From positions 286,652 through 350,651 of the forward strand of contig NZ_JANCLT010000005.1 of NCBI RefSeq assembly GCF_024294785.1: a DNA stretch of 64,000 nt, read 5' to 3'. Origin of the DNA: Ectobacillus ponti. GTDB taxonomy: Bacteria; Bacillota; Bacilli; Bacillales; Bacillaceae_G. Within the stretch, counting starts at the first letter, position 1, and the number at the start of each line of letters is the position of its first letter. Below the pieces are notes generated by a model. It saw only the letters and a list, made by a program, of their open reading frames with translations. It was not told where the DNA came from and did no database searches. A program made the translations under genes and the position numbers. Of this stretch, positions 25,121 to 33,434 are shown piece after piece.

Positions 25121-25966
25121 ATGTTGGACGAACGGAAACAAAACATGCTGGAAGCAGCGCTGGCGCTGTTTGCGAAAAAGGGCTATCATGCAACCTCCAT
25201 TCAGGAAATCACGCAGGCATGGGGGATTTCCAAAGGGGCTTTTTATAATAACTTCTCCTCCAAAGAGGAATTAATGTTCCATATCTTAAAATTTTACAGC
25301 GATCTCGCTTTTCAGGAGGTGCAGAGCGTAACGGAGGGAGAAACGGAAAAGGAAAACTTTGTTGCGCAAATTTGCATGCAGTTTTCTATTATCGAATCGC
25401 ACAAAGAATTCATCCGGATGTATCTGACAGAGCAGCCGCAGCAGATGACAGGGGAGCTGCAGCGCTATATGCTGGAAATCCGGGCGCGTGATTTCCGCTG
25501 GTATGCCAAGCGGCTGCTTGAAGTATACGGGGCTGGAATTGAAAAGCATGTGATGGACTGCGTGCTGCTGTTTATATCCATGATGCAGGGCTACATCAGC
25601 CTGATGATTCTGGATCAGAAGGAGCTGCCATTTGACAAAACAGCCCGCTTCCTGGTGAAGCGCCTCGACAGCATCATTGTGAACCTGGAGGATGAGCCGC
25701 TGCTGACGCGGGAAATGATGCAGGGACTTTGGCAGGAGGGGGAAGAGCAGGCGGGAGAGATGCAGGAATGCTTGGCTGCACTGCGCGGGACGGTGTCCGG
25801 AGAGGAGCAGCTGGCGGCCGTCCGCACGCTGGAGGCGGAGCTTTCCCGGGAGAGGCCCCGGATGTATATGGTGGACAGTCTGCTGCTGTACCTGGAGAAG
25901 CAGATGGGTGACACAGCGCTGCAAGGCTTGAAGGAGGCAGTAGCCGCAGCCTTTGCTTCCCATTAG
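25121..25966 (+). CDS. TetR family repressor of the RND pump (YerO-like)
   Basis: A 281-residue regulator. The N-terminal helix-turn-helix is clear (NMLEAALALFAKKGYHATSI, then GISKGAFYNNFSSKEELM). The ligand domain is longer than usual, with a helical C-terminal extension. The ATG at 25121 is chosen because GGAGCGGCGG precedes it and because an upstream in-frame ATG at 25082 would place the operator inside the coding region. It is divergent from the SwrC-like gene, as yerO is from yerP. Matching operators at both promoters imply that it represses both itself and the pump. Confidence 0.88.
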   Translation: MLDERKQNMLEAALALFAKKGYHATSIQEITQAWGISKGAFYNNFSSKEELMFHILKFYSDLAFQEVQSVTEGETEKENFVAQICMQFSIIESHKEFIRMYLTEQPQQMTGELQRYMLEIRARDFRWYAKRLLEVYGAGIEKHVMDCVLLFISMMQGYISLMILDQKELPFDKTARFLVKRLDSIIVNLEDEPLLTREMMQGLWQEGEEQAGEMQECLAALRGTVSGEEQLAAVRTLEAELSRERPRMYMVDSLLLYLEKQMGDTALQGLKEAVAAAFASH

Positions 25967-25988
25967 ACGCCAAACGTGATTGCCAAGC

Positions 25989-26024
25989 AAAAAAGCAAGT
26001 GGGATCAGGCCACTTGCTTTTTTG
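25989..26024. terminator. Bidirectional terminator
   Basis: AAAAAAGCAAGTGG and CCACTTGCTTTTTT form a 14-bp stem between the convergent TetR and cytochrome-like genes; its right arm overlaps the end of the latter. Confidence 0.9.
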
Positions 26025-26670
26025 CGATGGTTTGTCGCTCTACGATTTCCAGCAGAATCCAAAGACCAATGGTCACCCCGACACAGGCTCCGAAGAAGCC
26101 GCCGGCATGAAGGGCAAGTGCAATGAGCCAGGCAAAGGACATCAGCTTGTGCACCTGTCTTGTCCACTTGTTTTTAAACTTGCGGATGACATATCCGTAG
26201 CCTGCCAGAGTCAAGAGAATTAGGCCGGCAGCAATGCCGGACAGCTGGTCGCGGTCACCCAGTTTTTTGGTATACAAGAAGTATGCAGCATGCACAGCTG
26301 TCAAAACCAAAGCGGTCCATCCCGCGAAATTATGTACTTTATACAAATATTTTGCGGCTTTCTTTACCCATGGCAGCGGGGACTTGAGCTTCCTCCTGAA
26401 GCGGAACCACCAGAAGGAAACTGCGCCAAAGAAGATGGATACGTTCCCAACCTGCGTCATCCAGTCCTTCCAGCCACCGCCTTCCCCCTTTCCTCTCATC
26501 TCCTTCATTTGCTCGATTGTGAGCTTTTGTCCGTTGTTGGCTGCGTCCTGCATTTTTTGCTTCAAATCATCAGGCATTTGCTTTCCTGTTGTGGCTTGAT
26601 AGATGAGAAGCGCGGCTGCAATCAGAACAACAATGACAGCCGGCAAATACGTTTTCACTTTTTGGTTCAT
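26005..26670 (-). CDS. Cytochrome b561/ferric reductase-like membrane protein
   Basis: A 221-residue protein with a signal-anchor near the N-terminus and four further membrane segments. The His pairs HNFAGWTALVLTAVHAAYF and HKLMSFAWLIALALH have the spacing of bis-histidine heme b sites in b561 and ferric reductase-like domains. An extracytoplasmic loop of about 50 residues follows the first segment. The start at 26670 has AAAGGAGG at a 12-base spacing. A role in transmembrane electron transfer is likely; the partner is unknown. A possible promoter with extended -10 (TGATACAAT on the minus strand) is near 26935-26943. Confidence 0.7.
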   Translation of the reverse strand: MNQKVKTYLPAVIVVLIAAALLIYQATTGKQMPDDLKQKMQDAANNGQKLTIEQMKEMRGKGEGGGWKDWMTQVGNVSIFFGAVSFWWFRFRRKLKSPLPWVKKAAKYLYKVHNFAGWTALVLTAVHAAYFLYTKKLGDRDQLSGIAAGLILLTLAGYGYVIRKFKNKWTRQVHKLMSFAWLIALALHAGGFFGACVGVTIGLWILLEIVERQTIAKKQVA

Positions 26671-26721
26671 GCCAGTGTATTTCCTCCTTTGTTTTTGGTG
26701 CAAAAGCTTGCTGGCGCACAT

Positions 26722-27373
26722 TTCCTCCGCTTATCGCTGAAATGAGAGTATAGGAAATAGCTTCCCGCGGCTCTTGTGCGCCTATGCATCCCGGCCTGTA
26801 TTTCGAAAACAGGGATGTCCCATTCAGGCTTCCTTGAATAACAAACTGCATCTGCAGGAGACTTCTTCAAGGATAAGCAGCGGAGATTGTTTCTCACAGC
26901 AGGTTTTGCGGATGAGTTGTATTTCATCATATATTGTATCACGGATTTCAGGCGTGCCGACTATGAGGAAGGTGAGCAATGTGACATTTAAAATGGAAAT
27001 ATGCTCCTCTTTTTGAAAGGAATTTAAGAGAAAGTTAAGGAGGATTCTATATATTCAATGCTGCAGGCCACAGCGAAAACACGGACAAGGTGTATGGCTA
27101 ATGTTTCCTGTCTGTTGGCACATAGGAGACGCTCCCATCTCTTGTTTTTTATTATATAAAGATTTTGGCGAAAGTGAATCCAGTTTGAAGGGAGGATGTA
27201 ATTGTTGTATATTAGGATATATTCCCATGTATGTCTGTGAGCATGCGCAGGTGTGCTGTCAGGTGCAAACTATGAATCTAGGTTCTTTCACTTCTGGTAA
27301 GAGTGTCCAGGAATGAAGGGGAATGTGTAACGCAGGAACGAATTGTAAAAATTATTCTTTGAGGTGAAGGATC
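26722..27373. other. 650-base stretch without a supportable gene
   Basis: Several short frames are open on both strands, but none combines a ribosome site, coding-like composition and a recognisable product. An inverted repeat TCCTTGAA/TTCAAGGA flanks about 30 bases near 26830-26875. No known riboswitch or RNA gene was recognised. The part next to 27374 must hold the promoter of the L,D-transpeptidase, which I could not define. Confidence 0.5.
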
Positions 27374-28756
27374 TTGGATAAAAGAAAATTCCTTTTCATA
27401 GGCAGCGCAGTTCTCATCCCGGCGCTTATACTCGGTGGAATCAGCTACTATCAGGCAATACACTTTAACGCGCATATTACTATTAATGACACAGATGTCA
27501 GCGGCTTGACTGCAGACCAAGCACTTGCAAAATTGGAAGCATCTGTTCTGAAGAACGAAGTGTATGTCGGGAAGGACCGTGTTCTAGATGAGGCGGATAC
27601 GAAGGCAGGCTTTTCCAATGAAGATTTGCCGCGTGTGGAAAAGCTGTTAAAAAGCCAGTGGACTTTCTTTCCTTCCTCAAAAGCAGCCTCTTATTCATTA
27701 GAACCGGGCAAGGAAGATGCGGCCCACGGGCGGGCGATGAAACAGCTTCTTGCGGACAAGCTGACAGCCATGAATCAAAGCCTGACAGCGCCCAAGGATG
27801 CACAAGCGCGCCTTGAGCAAGGGAAAGTTATCATTGCGGAGAGTGTGAAGGGAACGCAGTACGACGTTCCGGCTTTGCTGAAGGAGTTTGAGAAGCAGGG
27901 CGCACGCAGTGAGGTCCACCTGGATGCCAAGTACATAGAACCTCTCGCGGCGGACAGTCCGGCCGTCAAGAAGGAAGAGAGCATGCTGCAGGAGCTGGCG
28001 CAGCGAACGGTTGAGTATAAGGTACAGGACAAAATCTATTCTTTACAAGCGAGTGAGCTCATTCCGAATGCGACTGTGTCGAAGGACATGAAGTATCAAA
28101 TTGACCCGGCCGTTATTAAGAATAAAATTTCTGAAATTAATGCAGCTCAATCCACGTTGAATAAGAATTTCACATTTCAAACACACACGGGGGCCGTGGT
28201 GGCAGTAAAAGGACAATCCTATGGCTGGTCCCTTGATGTTGCCAAAGAGGCTGTGCTGCTGCAGCAGGCCTTTGAAAAAGGGGATAAGTCTCTTGCCGCT
28301 ACAAACATTTATGGTGCCGGCTATAATAGAAAAGGTGTCGGCTATCAGACAACGGCCAATAATGGCATCGGGACTACGTACGCTGAGGTTTCCATTGCAG
28401 AACAGCGGGCATGGTTTTATAAAAATGGACAATTGGTGTTCACGACCAATGTGGTGACAGGCAGACATAATACCGGCGAAGATACACCGACCGGGGTGTG
28501 GTATGTGATGTATAAGGAATCACCATCCATCCTGGAAGGCAGCAGTGTCGGCCACCCGAATTATTCGGTAAAGGTAAACTTCTGGGCTCCGTTCACAAAC
28601 AGCGGGTGCGGCTTCCATGATGCCAGTTGGCGGACAAACTGGGCAAGCACAGCCTATTTGACGCAGGGGTCGGCGGGATGTGTCAATACACCCCCGGGCG
28701 TCATGCAGACGGTGTATCAAAATCTCAGCCAGAATGAACCGGTTGTTATTTATTAG
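27374..28756 (+). CDS. L,D-transpeptidase (YkuD family) with VanW-type peptidoglycan-binding repeats
   Basis: A 460-residue protein anchored by one N-terminal membrane segment (FLFIGSAVLIPALILGGISYY). Two PG_binding_4-like regions follow (HITINDTDVSGLTADQALAK is the first). The C-terminal YkuD domain has AEVSIAEQRAWFYKNGQLV and the catalytic set HDASWR with SAGCVNTPP (catalytic Cys). Such enzymes make 3-3 cross-links or attach proteins to the wall, outside the membrane. The TTG start has GAGGTGAAGG upstream. The gene is followed by its own terminator. Confidence 0.88.
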   Translation: MDKRKFLFIGSAVLIPALILGGISYYQAIHFNAHITINDTDVSGLTADQALAKLEASVLKNEVYVGKDRVLDEADTKAGFSNEDLPRVEKLLKSQWTFFPSSKAASYSLEPGKEDAAHGRAMKQLLADKLTAMNQSLTAPKDAQARLEQGKVIIAESVKGTQYDVPALLKEFEKQGARSEVHLDAKYIEPLAADSPAVKKEESMLQELAQRTVEYKVQDKIYSLQASELIPNATVSKDMKYQIDPAVIKNKISEINAAQSTLNKNFTFQTHTGAVVAVKGQSYGWSLDVAKEAVLLQQAFEKGDKSLAATNIYGAGYNRKGVGYQTTANNGIGTTYAEVSIAEQRAWFYKNGQLVFTTNVVTGRHNTGEDTPTGVWYVMYKESPSILEGSSVGHPNYSVKVNFWAPFTNSGCGFHDASWRTNWASTAYLTQGSAGCVNTPPGVMQTVYQNLSQNEPVVIY

Positions 28757-28785
28757 GCACAACGCCATACATATGTGTAACCTGC

Positions 28786-28817
28786 GAAACCAGCGTTTGT
28801 CGCTGGTTTCTATTTTT
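28786..28817 (+). terminator. Terminator of the L,D-transpeptidase gene
   Basis: GAAACCAGCG and CGCTGGTTTC around a TTTGT loop are followed by TATTTTT. Confidence 0.85.
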
Positions 28818-28913
28818 ACGGCGTGGCTTTTTCATTGGATGGTCTTGAACAGGAGGAGTCTGCCTACATAGAATACAGGAGTACTGGATGCTGATGAAAA
28901 AGGAGGTGATATT

Positions 28914-29141
28914 GTGGATATTCTGCCATTTCATCATCCGCGTTCCTTCACAACGGGGACAGCAATTGCTTTGAACTCTCTGCAGGATACGCTGCACAGC
29001 TTGCATTCATCTGGCATGTCGCCCGTTTCAGTATATCCCGGCACGATGCCGCCATACTACTATCTGCCTGCCACGCCGTACAATCCATTCATGTTTTTCA
29101 GCCCCATTCAATATATGCCACCCGCTTACCTCAGGTATTAG
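28914..29141 (+). CDS. Small Pro/Tyr-rich protein, unknown function
   Basis: A 75-residue protein. The GTG at 28914 is 7 bases after a perfect AAGGAGGTGAT, the strongest ribosome site of the window, which supports it well. The C-terminal half is rich in Pro, Tyr, Phe and Met (GTMPPYYYLPATPYNPFMFF). I do not recognise the family. Such composition is common in spore surface proteins, and a spore role is only a guess. Its terminator (29176-29205) has nearly the same stem as the one before it (28786-28817). Confidence 0.65.
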   Translation: MDILPFHHPRSFTTGTAIALNSLQDTLHSLHSSGMSPVSVYPGTMPPYYYLPATPYNPFMFFSPIQYMPPAYLRY

Positions 29142-29175
29142 CAGGTACGTTTCGATGAAAGGCAGAAGAAGTTTA

Positions 29176-29205
29176 GGAAACCAGCGCTTGTGCTGGTTTT
29201 CTTTA
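29176..29205 (+). terminator. Terminator of the Pro/Tyr-rich gene
   Basis: GGAAACCAGC and GCTGGTTTTC around a short loop are followed by TTTA. Confidence 0.8.
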
Positions 29206-29303
29206 TGACTTTGTATCCATGGAGTAGCTTGTTTTGCGGAGGCAGAGAGCAAAAATATAGCGGGAGGGCTTGCAAAAAAACAATCAATGAGCAGAGACTT
29301 CTC

Positions 29304-29390
29304 AACTAAAAAGAAATAAATTTTCTTTTTAGTTATTGATGAAAGAAATTTTCTTTAGTATAATAAGCTCATGAATTGAAAGTGCTTTCA
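29304..29390 (+). promoter_or_regulatory. Control region of gntP: promoter, two operators and a cre site
   Basis: The promoter is TTGATG (29336-29341)-17-TATAAT (29359-29364). A large palindrome with 13-bp arms (29304-29316 and 29322-29334, 5-base centre) lies upstream of the -35. A second copy AAAGAAATTTTCTTT (29342-29356) fills the spacer. TGAAAGTGCTTTCA (29377-29390) matches the CcpA cre consensus at 13 of 14 positions and lies downstream of the -10. Repression by the RpiR protein and carbon catabolite repression are inferred. Confidence 0.75.
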
Positions 29391-29451
29391 TTGAGATTTG
29401 CGGAAAGCCTAAGAGTAAACTCACAGTTTCAAGGAAAAAGGGGGAAATGTA

Positions 29452-30771
29452 ATGACTCATTTAGTTGTAGCACTACTTGCAATTATTATCGTTATCGTGG
29501 GTGTTTCCGTATTTAAATGGCATGCCTTCATCAGCTTGACCGTCGCTACACTGTTCTTGGCAGTATTTTCAGGGCTGTCCTTGGACAAGATTGTCGGCGG
29601 CATTGAAACAGGGGTGGGAGGAACGCTGGGCCACTTAGTCGGGATTTTGGCTTTGGGGACCATTTTAGGAAAGCTAATGGCAGAATCCGGCGCCGGGGTT
29701 CAAGTTGCGAACTTCTTTGTCCGCACCTTCGGCATTAAAAGGCTGCCTTGGGCTATGCTGCTTGCAGGCTTCATCGTCGGGATTCCGGTCTTTTTTGAAG
29801 TAGGAATTCTCATCGTGCTCCCGCTGGTGATTTCTTTGCAGAAAACATCCAAGCAAAACCTGCTGCTGATCGGCTTGCCGGCAATTGCAGGCTTGTCCAT
29901 CGCCCATGGTTTGATTCCGCCGCACCCAGGCGCTGTTGCAGCTATTGGCATTTATAATGCCAACATGGGAAAGGTTCTGCTGTATTCTTTAATTATTGCC
30001 ATTCCATCTGCTATTTTGGCGGGACCGGTATTTGCAAAATGGATTACGAAGCGGGTTACTCCGGAAGGGCAGCCTGAGTTGATTAAGATTGCCGATGCAC
30101 ATAAAAATTTGCCGGGAACAGGCATCTCCTTCTTTGTCATCCTGCTTCCTGTCATTCTGATGGTATTCTCAGCACTTGTTCCATTCTTGGGCTTAACGGG
30201 TGTCATGAAAAGCTTTTTCGTCTTTATCGGCAGTCCGCTCATTGCACTTTTGATTTCTGTCTTTACGGCTATGTATTTCCTTGGATTCCGCCAAGGTGTG
30301 GATAGAAAACGCATGAAAGCACTGGTGGAAGATTGCTTCCTGCCGGTCGGTTCGATCCTGGCTATTATCGGAGCGGGCGGCGGCTTTAAGCAAATTCTCA
30401 TCGACAGCGGCGTAGGCAAAACAATTGGCGAAATGTCACAGCACTTCTCGCTGTCTCCGTTGGTTCTTGCATTTCTGATTGCGGGCTTGATCCGCATCGC
30501 AACAGGCTCCGCGACAGTAGCCCTGACAACGGCGGCAGGGATTGTGGCGCCAATCGTTCAAAATATGACAGGCGTGAATCTGGAGCTGCTTGTCATCGCA
30601 ACCGGTGCCGGTTCCCTTATGTTCTCGCATGTGAATGACGCAGGATTCTGGATGGTAAAGGAATATTTAGGCCTGAGCGTGCCGGAAACCTTTAAAACAT
30701 GGACTGTTTTGGAAACCATTCTTTCCTTTGCGGCATTCGCGCTTGCATTGGTGCTGGATGTATTTGTATAA
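29452..30771 (+). CDS. gntP: Gluconate permease
   Basis: A 439-residue polytopic protein of the GntP family that imports gluconate with protons. Characteristic segments are GIPVFFEVGILIVLPLV, AHGLIPPHPGAVAAIGIY and IGAGGGFKQILIDSGVG, and the end FSHVNDAGFWMVKEYLGL. It begins after AAAAAGGGGGAAATGTA. It is followed by gluconokinase and lies next to an RpiR regulator, which supports gluconate as substrate. Confidence 0.92.
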   Translation: MTHLVVALLAIIIVIVGVSVFKWHAFISLTVATLFLAVFSGLSLDKIVGGIETGVGGTLGHLVGILALGTILGKLMAESGAGVQVANFFVRTFGIKRLPWAMLLAGFIVGIPVFFEVGILIVLPLVISLQKTSKQNLLLIGLPAIAGLSIAHGLIPPHPGAVAAIGIYNANMGKVLLYSLIIAIPSAILAGPVFAKWITKRVTPEGQPELIKIADAHKNLPGTGISFFVILLPVILMVFSALVPFLGLTGVMKSFFVFIGSPLIALLISVFTAMYFLGFRQGVDRKRMKALVEDCFLPVGSILAIIGAGGGFKQILIDSGVGKTIGEMSQHFSLSPLVLAFLIAGLIRIATGSATVALTTAAGIVAPIVQNMTGVNLELLVIATGAGSLMFSHVNDAGFWMVKEYLGLSVPETFKTWTVLETILSFAAFALALVLDVFV

Positions 30772-30782
30772 GGATGTGCATG

Positions 30783-30820
30783 CTGGCTGAGGGGGTCAAC
30801 CTGAAGCCAGTTTCTTTATT
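30783..30820 (+). terminator. Hairpin between gntP and gntK
   Basis: CTGGCT (30783-30788) pairs with AGCCAG (30805-30810), with inner AGG/CCT pairing, followed by TTTCTTTATT. It could lower expression of the kinase relative to the permease. Confidence 0.5.
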
Positions 30821-30825
30821 GGGGA

Positions 30826-30843
30826 TGAAAAAAATTTTTTTCA
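30826..30843 (+). promoter_or_regulatory. Operator-like palindrome in the gntP-gntK gap
   Basis: An 18-bp perfect palindrome TGAAAAAAA-TTTTTTTCA resembles the operators at 29304-29356 and 33346-33362 and is placed about 90 bases before the gntK start. It is probably another site for the RpiR regulator. Confidence 0.55.
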
Positions 30844-30930
30844 GAGGTAATGAGGGGAGAATGACTCTGATTGAATACAGGCAGTATACTGCCGAAAATG
30901 CTTTGGAACGGGAAAAGGAGGGACAAGAAA

Positions 30931-32472
30931 ATGAGTGCGAGCTATGTGATTGGTGTTGATATTGGAACGACCAGTACAAAATCCGTGTTATTTTCTGATA
31001 AAGGGGCTATTATTTCAAGTCACGCAATAGAATATCCGCTGTATTCGCCAACCCCTGATACAGCAGTGCAAGACCCGGAGGAAATCATGCATGCTGTGGT
31101 GCATACAATTCAGGCGGTTGTCACAGCCGGCGGAGTTTCTTCCGCTGACATTCTATGTGTGTCTTTCAGCTCCGCCATGCACAGTGTGATTGCGGTTGAC
31201 AGGGAAGGAATCCCTTTGTCTCCCTGCATTACCTGGGCGGACAACCGCAGCGCCAAATGGGCGGATCACATTCAGGAGGAACGGAACGGCCATCAAATCT
31301 ATTTGCGCACCGGCACGCCAATTCATCCCATGTCGCCGCTTTCGAAGCTGCTGTGGCTCAAGAATGAGGAGCCTGAGCTGTTTGGCAAGGCTGCCAAGTT
31401 TATCTCCATTAAGGAGTTTGTTTTCTATAAGCTGTTCGGCCGGTTTGTGGTGGACTACTCGATTGCTTCGGCAACCGGGATGTTCAATTTGCAGGAGCTC
31501 GCGTGGGACAACGAGGCGCTGCAGATAGCCGGGGTTACACCGGAGCAGCTGTCAAAGCCTGTACCGACCACCTTTTATATGACTGGACTTCATCCCGTGC
31601 ATGCTGAGAAAATGGGTCTGTCCGAAAGCATGCCATTTGTGGTCGGGGCCAGTGACGGCGTGCTGTCCAATCTGGGGCTGAATGCGATTGAACCCGGCTC
31701 CCTGGCGGTTACAATCGGCACAAGCGGAGCGATTCGGACTGTGACAGACAAGCCCATTACGGATCCAAAGGGACGAACCTTCTGTTATGCGTTGACGGAG
31801 AAGCACTGGGTGATTGGCGGGCCGGTGAATAATGGGGGCATGATTTTCCGCTGGGTGAAGGACCAGATTGGCGCTGCTGAGGTGGAAGCGGCTGAAAGAT
31901 TGGGAAGGAGCCCCTATGAGCTGCTGACTGAGCTGGCAGCCCAGGTGAAGCCGGGGGCGGATGGATTGCTGTTTCATCCATATCTGGCCGGCGAGCGGGC
32001 GCCGCTGTGGAATGCCAATGCCAGAGGCTCCTTCTTCGGGCTGGGGCTGCATCATAAGAGAGAGCATCTGGTCCGGGCGGTGCTGGAGGGGGTTATTTTT
32101 AACCTGTATACAGTACTGCTGGCACTGCAGGAGCTGATTGGTGAGCCCAACAAGATTCAAGCCACCGGCGGCTTCGCCCGGTCCGGGCTGTGGCGGCAAA
32201 TGATGGCTGATATCTTTAATCAAGAACTGTCTGTGCCGGAGAGTCTGGAAAGCTCCTGCCTGGGAGCGGCCATTTTGGGCTTGTACAGTCTCGGAATTGT
32301 GGATTCTCTTCATGTTGTGTCCGAGATGGTCGGAGAGAGCCACTATCACCGGCCCATTGAAGAGCATGTGCAGGTGTATCAGGAGCTCGCACCCATTTAT
32401 ATCGGTGTTTCACGTTCCCTGCATGACGACTATCAGAGAATTGCTGCCTTTCAGAAGAAGTGGGTACACTGA
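30931..32472 (+). CDS. gntK: Gluconokinase, FGGY family (first copy)
   Basis: A 513-residue sugar kinase that phosphorylates gluconate to 6-phosphogluconate. Seen are the N-terminal phosphate-binding VIGVDIGTTSTKSVLF, WADNRSAKWADHI and TGTPIHPMSPLSKLLWL of gluconokinases, the second phosphate loop VTIGTSGAIRT, and GGFARSGLWRQMMADIF of the FGGY C-terminal domain. The ATG at 30931 follows AAAAGGAGGG; an extension to 30871 has no ribosome site. It is downstream of gntP. Confidence 0.92.
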   Translation: MSASYVIGVDIGTTSTKSVLFSDKGAIISSHAIEYPLYSPTPDTAVQDPEEIMHAVVHTIQAVVTAGGVSSADILCVSFSSAMHSVIAVDREGIPLSPCITWADNRSAKWADHIQEERNGHQIYLRTGTPIHPMSPLSKLLWLKNEEPELFGKAAKFISIKEFVFYKLFGRFVVDYSIASATGMFNLQELAWDNEALQIAGVTPEQLSKPVPTTFYMTGLHPVHAEKMGLSESMPFVVGASDGVLSNLGLNAIEPGSLAVTIGTSGAIRTVTDKPITDPKGRTFCYALTEKHWVIGGPVNNGGMIFRWVKDQIGAAEVEAAERLGRSPYELLTELAAQVKPGADGLLFHPYLAGERAPLWNANARGSFFGLGLHHKREHLVRAVLEGVIFNLYTVLLALQELIGEPNKIQATGGFARSGLWRQMMADIFNQELSVPESLESSCLGAAILGLYSLGIVDSLHVVSEMVGESHYHRPIEEHVQVYQELAPIYIGVSRSLHDDYQRIAAFQKKWVH

Positions 32473-32474
32473 AG

Positions 32475-32503
32475 AAAACCTCACCTGGTTGGGTGAGGTT
32501 TTG
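32475..32503. terminator. Bidirectional terminator of gntK and the RpiR gene
   Basis: AAAACCTCACC and GGTGAGGTTTT form an 11-bp stem. It contains the stop codon region of the minus-strand gene (32481-32483). Confidence 0.9.
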
Positions 32504-33296
32504 CTGCGCCCGCGGATGTATGTTGCAGAAGCGAAACGGTATGGGCATAGAGAGCGTCAAGCAGGACAAGCTGCGCGCTTCGCATGGCAAGCATTCCGGT
32601 TTCGTCCGCCCATGCGGCAAAGGAATATAATGCGATGTCCGACTGCAGGCTGAGCGGAGACTGGGGAGCGGATGTCACCGCAATGACAGCAGCACCCGTC
32701 TTTTGGATGCAGTCAAGCAGAGCAAGAGTTGCGCTGCTGCCGCCCGATTGCGAGATGATTACCGCAATATCATGCTCCGTCAGCTGAGCGGCTGTAAGAA
32801 GCTGAAGTTGTGTCTCGAGAAAGGCAAGGGCAGGCAGACCGGCTTTTGCAAATCTTTGAAAGGCATCCAAAGCAAGAACAGCGGAAGTGCCGGCACCGAA
32901 AAATTGCACCTTATGTGCTCCAAGAATCATGGAGGCTGCTTTTGCGAGGGAGAGTTGGTCCAATTGCTCATGTGTCTTTTCCAGTGAGGCAATGGCTGCC
33001 TGAAACAGTAAATCAGCCGGACTTGCAGCAGCCTTTTTTTCCTGTTTTGCCTTCGGCCCGGCGTCCATAATCTCTGAAGCAAGCGCAATTTTCATGGCTT
33101 GAAAGCCCTTAAAACCGAGCCGTTTTGAGAAGCGGAACACTGTGGCATCGGCCAGCTGCAGGTGGGCGGCAACCTCGTTAATGGCCTGATGAATGACAGC
33201 TTCCGGCTGTTCGAGAATATAGTCGGCTATTTTTTTTTCCTTTTCACTCAATTTGGAATAGATGGACCGGATCGTCCCTAAACAATTCTGCTTCAT
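32481..33296 (-). CDS. RpiR family regulator of gluconate genes
   Basis: A 271-residue protein. The N-terminal RpiR helix-turn-helix domain (KLSEKEKKIADYILEQPE, then LQLADATVFRFSKRLGFKGF) is followed by an SIS sugar-phosphate domain (VQFFGAGTSAVLALDAFQRF, IISQSGGSSATLALLDC). Such regulators sense phosphosugars; 6-phosphogluconate would fit here. The start at 33296 has AAAGGGA upstream. It sits between two gluconokinase genes, takes the place of the GntR repressor of B. subtilis, and probably binds the AT-rich palindromes at 29304-29356, 30826-30843 and 33346-33362. Confidence 0.88.
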   Translation of the reverse strand: MKQNCLGTIRSIYSKLSEKEKKIADYILEQPEAVIHQAINEVAAHLQLADATVFRFSKRLGFKGFQAMKIALASEIMDAGPKAKQEKKAAASPADLLFQAAIASLEKTHEQLDQLSLAKAASMILGAHKVQFFGAGTSAVLALDAFQRFAKAGLPALAFLETQLQLLTAAQLTEHDIAVIISQSGGSSATLALLDCIQKTGAAVIAVTSAPQSPLSLQSDIALYSFAAWADETGMLAMRSAQLVLLDALYAHTVSLLQHTSAGAAKPHPTR

Positions 33297-33327
33297 TGCT
33301 ACGTCCCTTTCTGGTGTTCCTGCATTC

Positions 33328-33362
33328 AGTATAGCATAATTAGAGAGTGAAAAAAATTCACT
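33328..33362 (-). promoter_or_regulatory. Promoter and operator of the RpiR gene
   Basis: On the minus strand an extended -10 TG-C-TATACT (core at plus 33328-33333) lacks a good -35. The palindrome AGTGAAAAAAATTCACT (33346-33362) overlaps the -35 place. It lies between the divergent regulator and the second gluconokinase and could control both. Confidence 0.65.
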
Positions 33363-33434
33363 TGTAACCGTTTGCCATGAGAGAATACCGTATTGAATTT
33401 TGCATTGTAATGGTTGTGTAAGGAGGGCATCAGG

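Noticed and set aside
27326-27349. Two TGTAAM hexamers before the L,D-transpeptidase as a WalR box
   Set aside because: They are 12 bases apart and so do not fit the direct-repeat spacing.
26722-27373. A cyclic-di-AMP (ydaO-type) riboswitch before the L,D-transpeptidase
   Set aside because: Such elements often precede wall enzymes, but the conserved ends and pseudoknot segments are absent.
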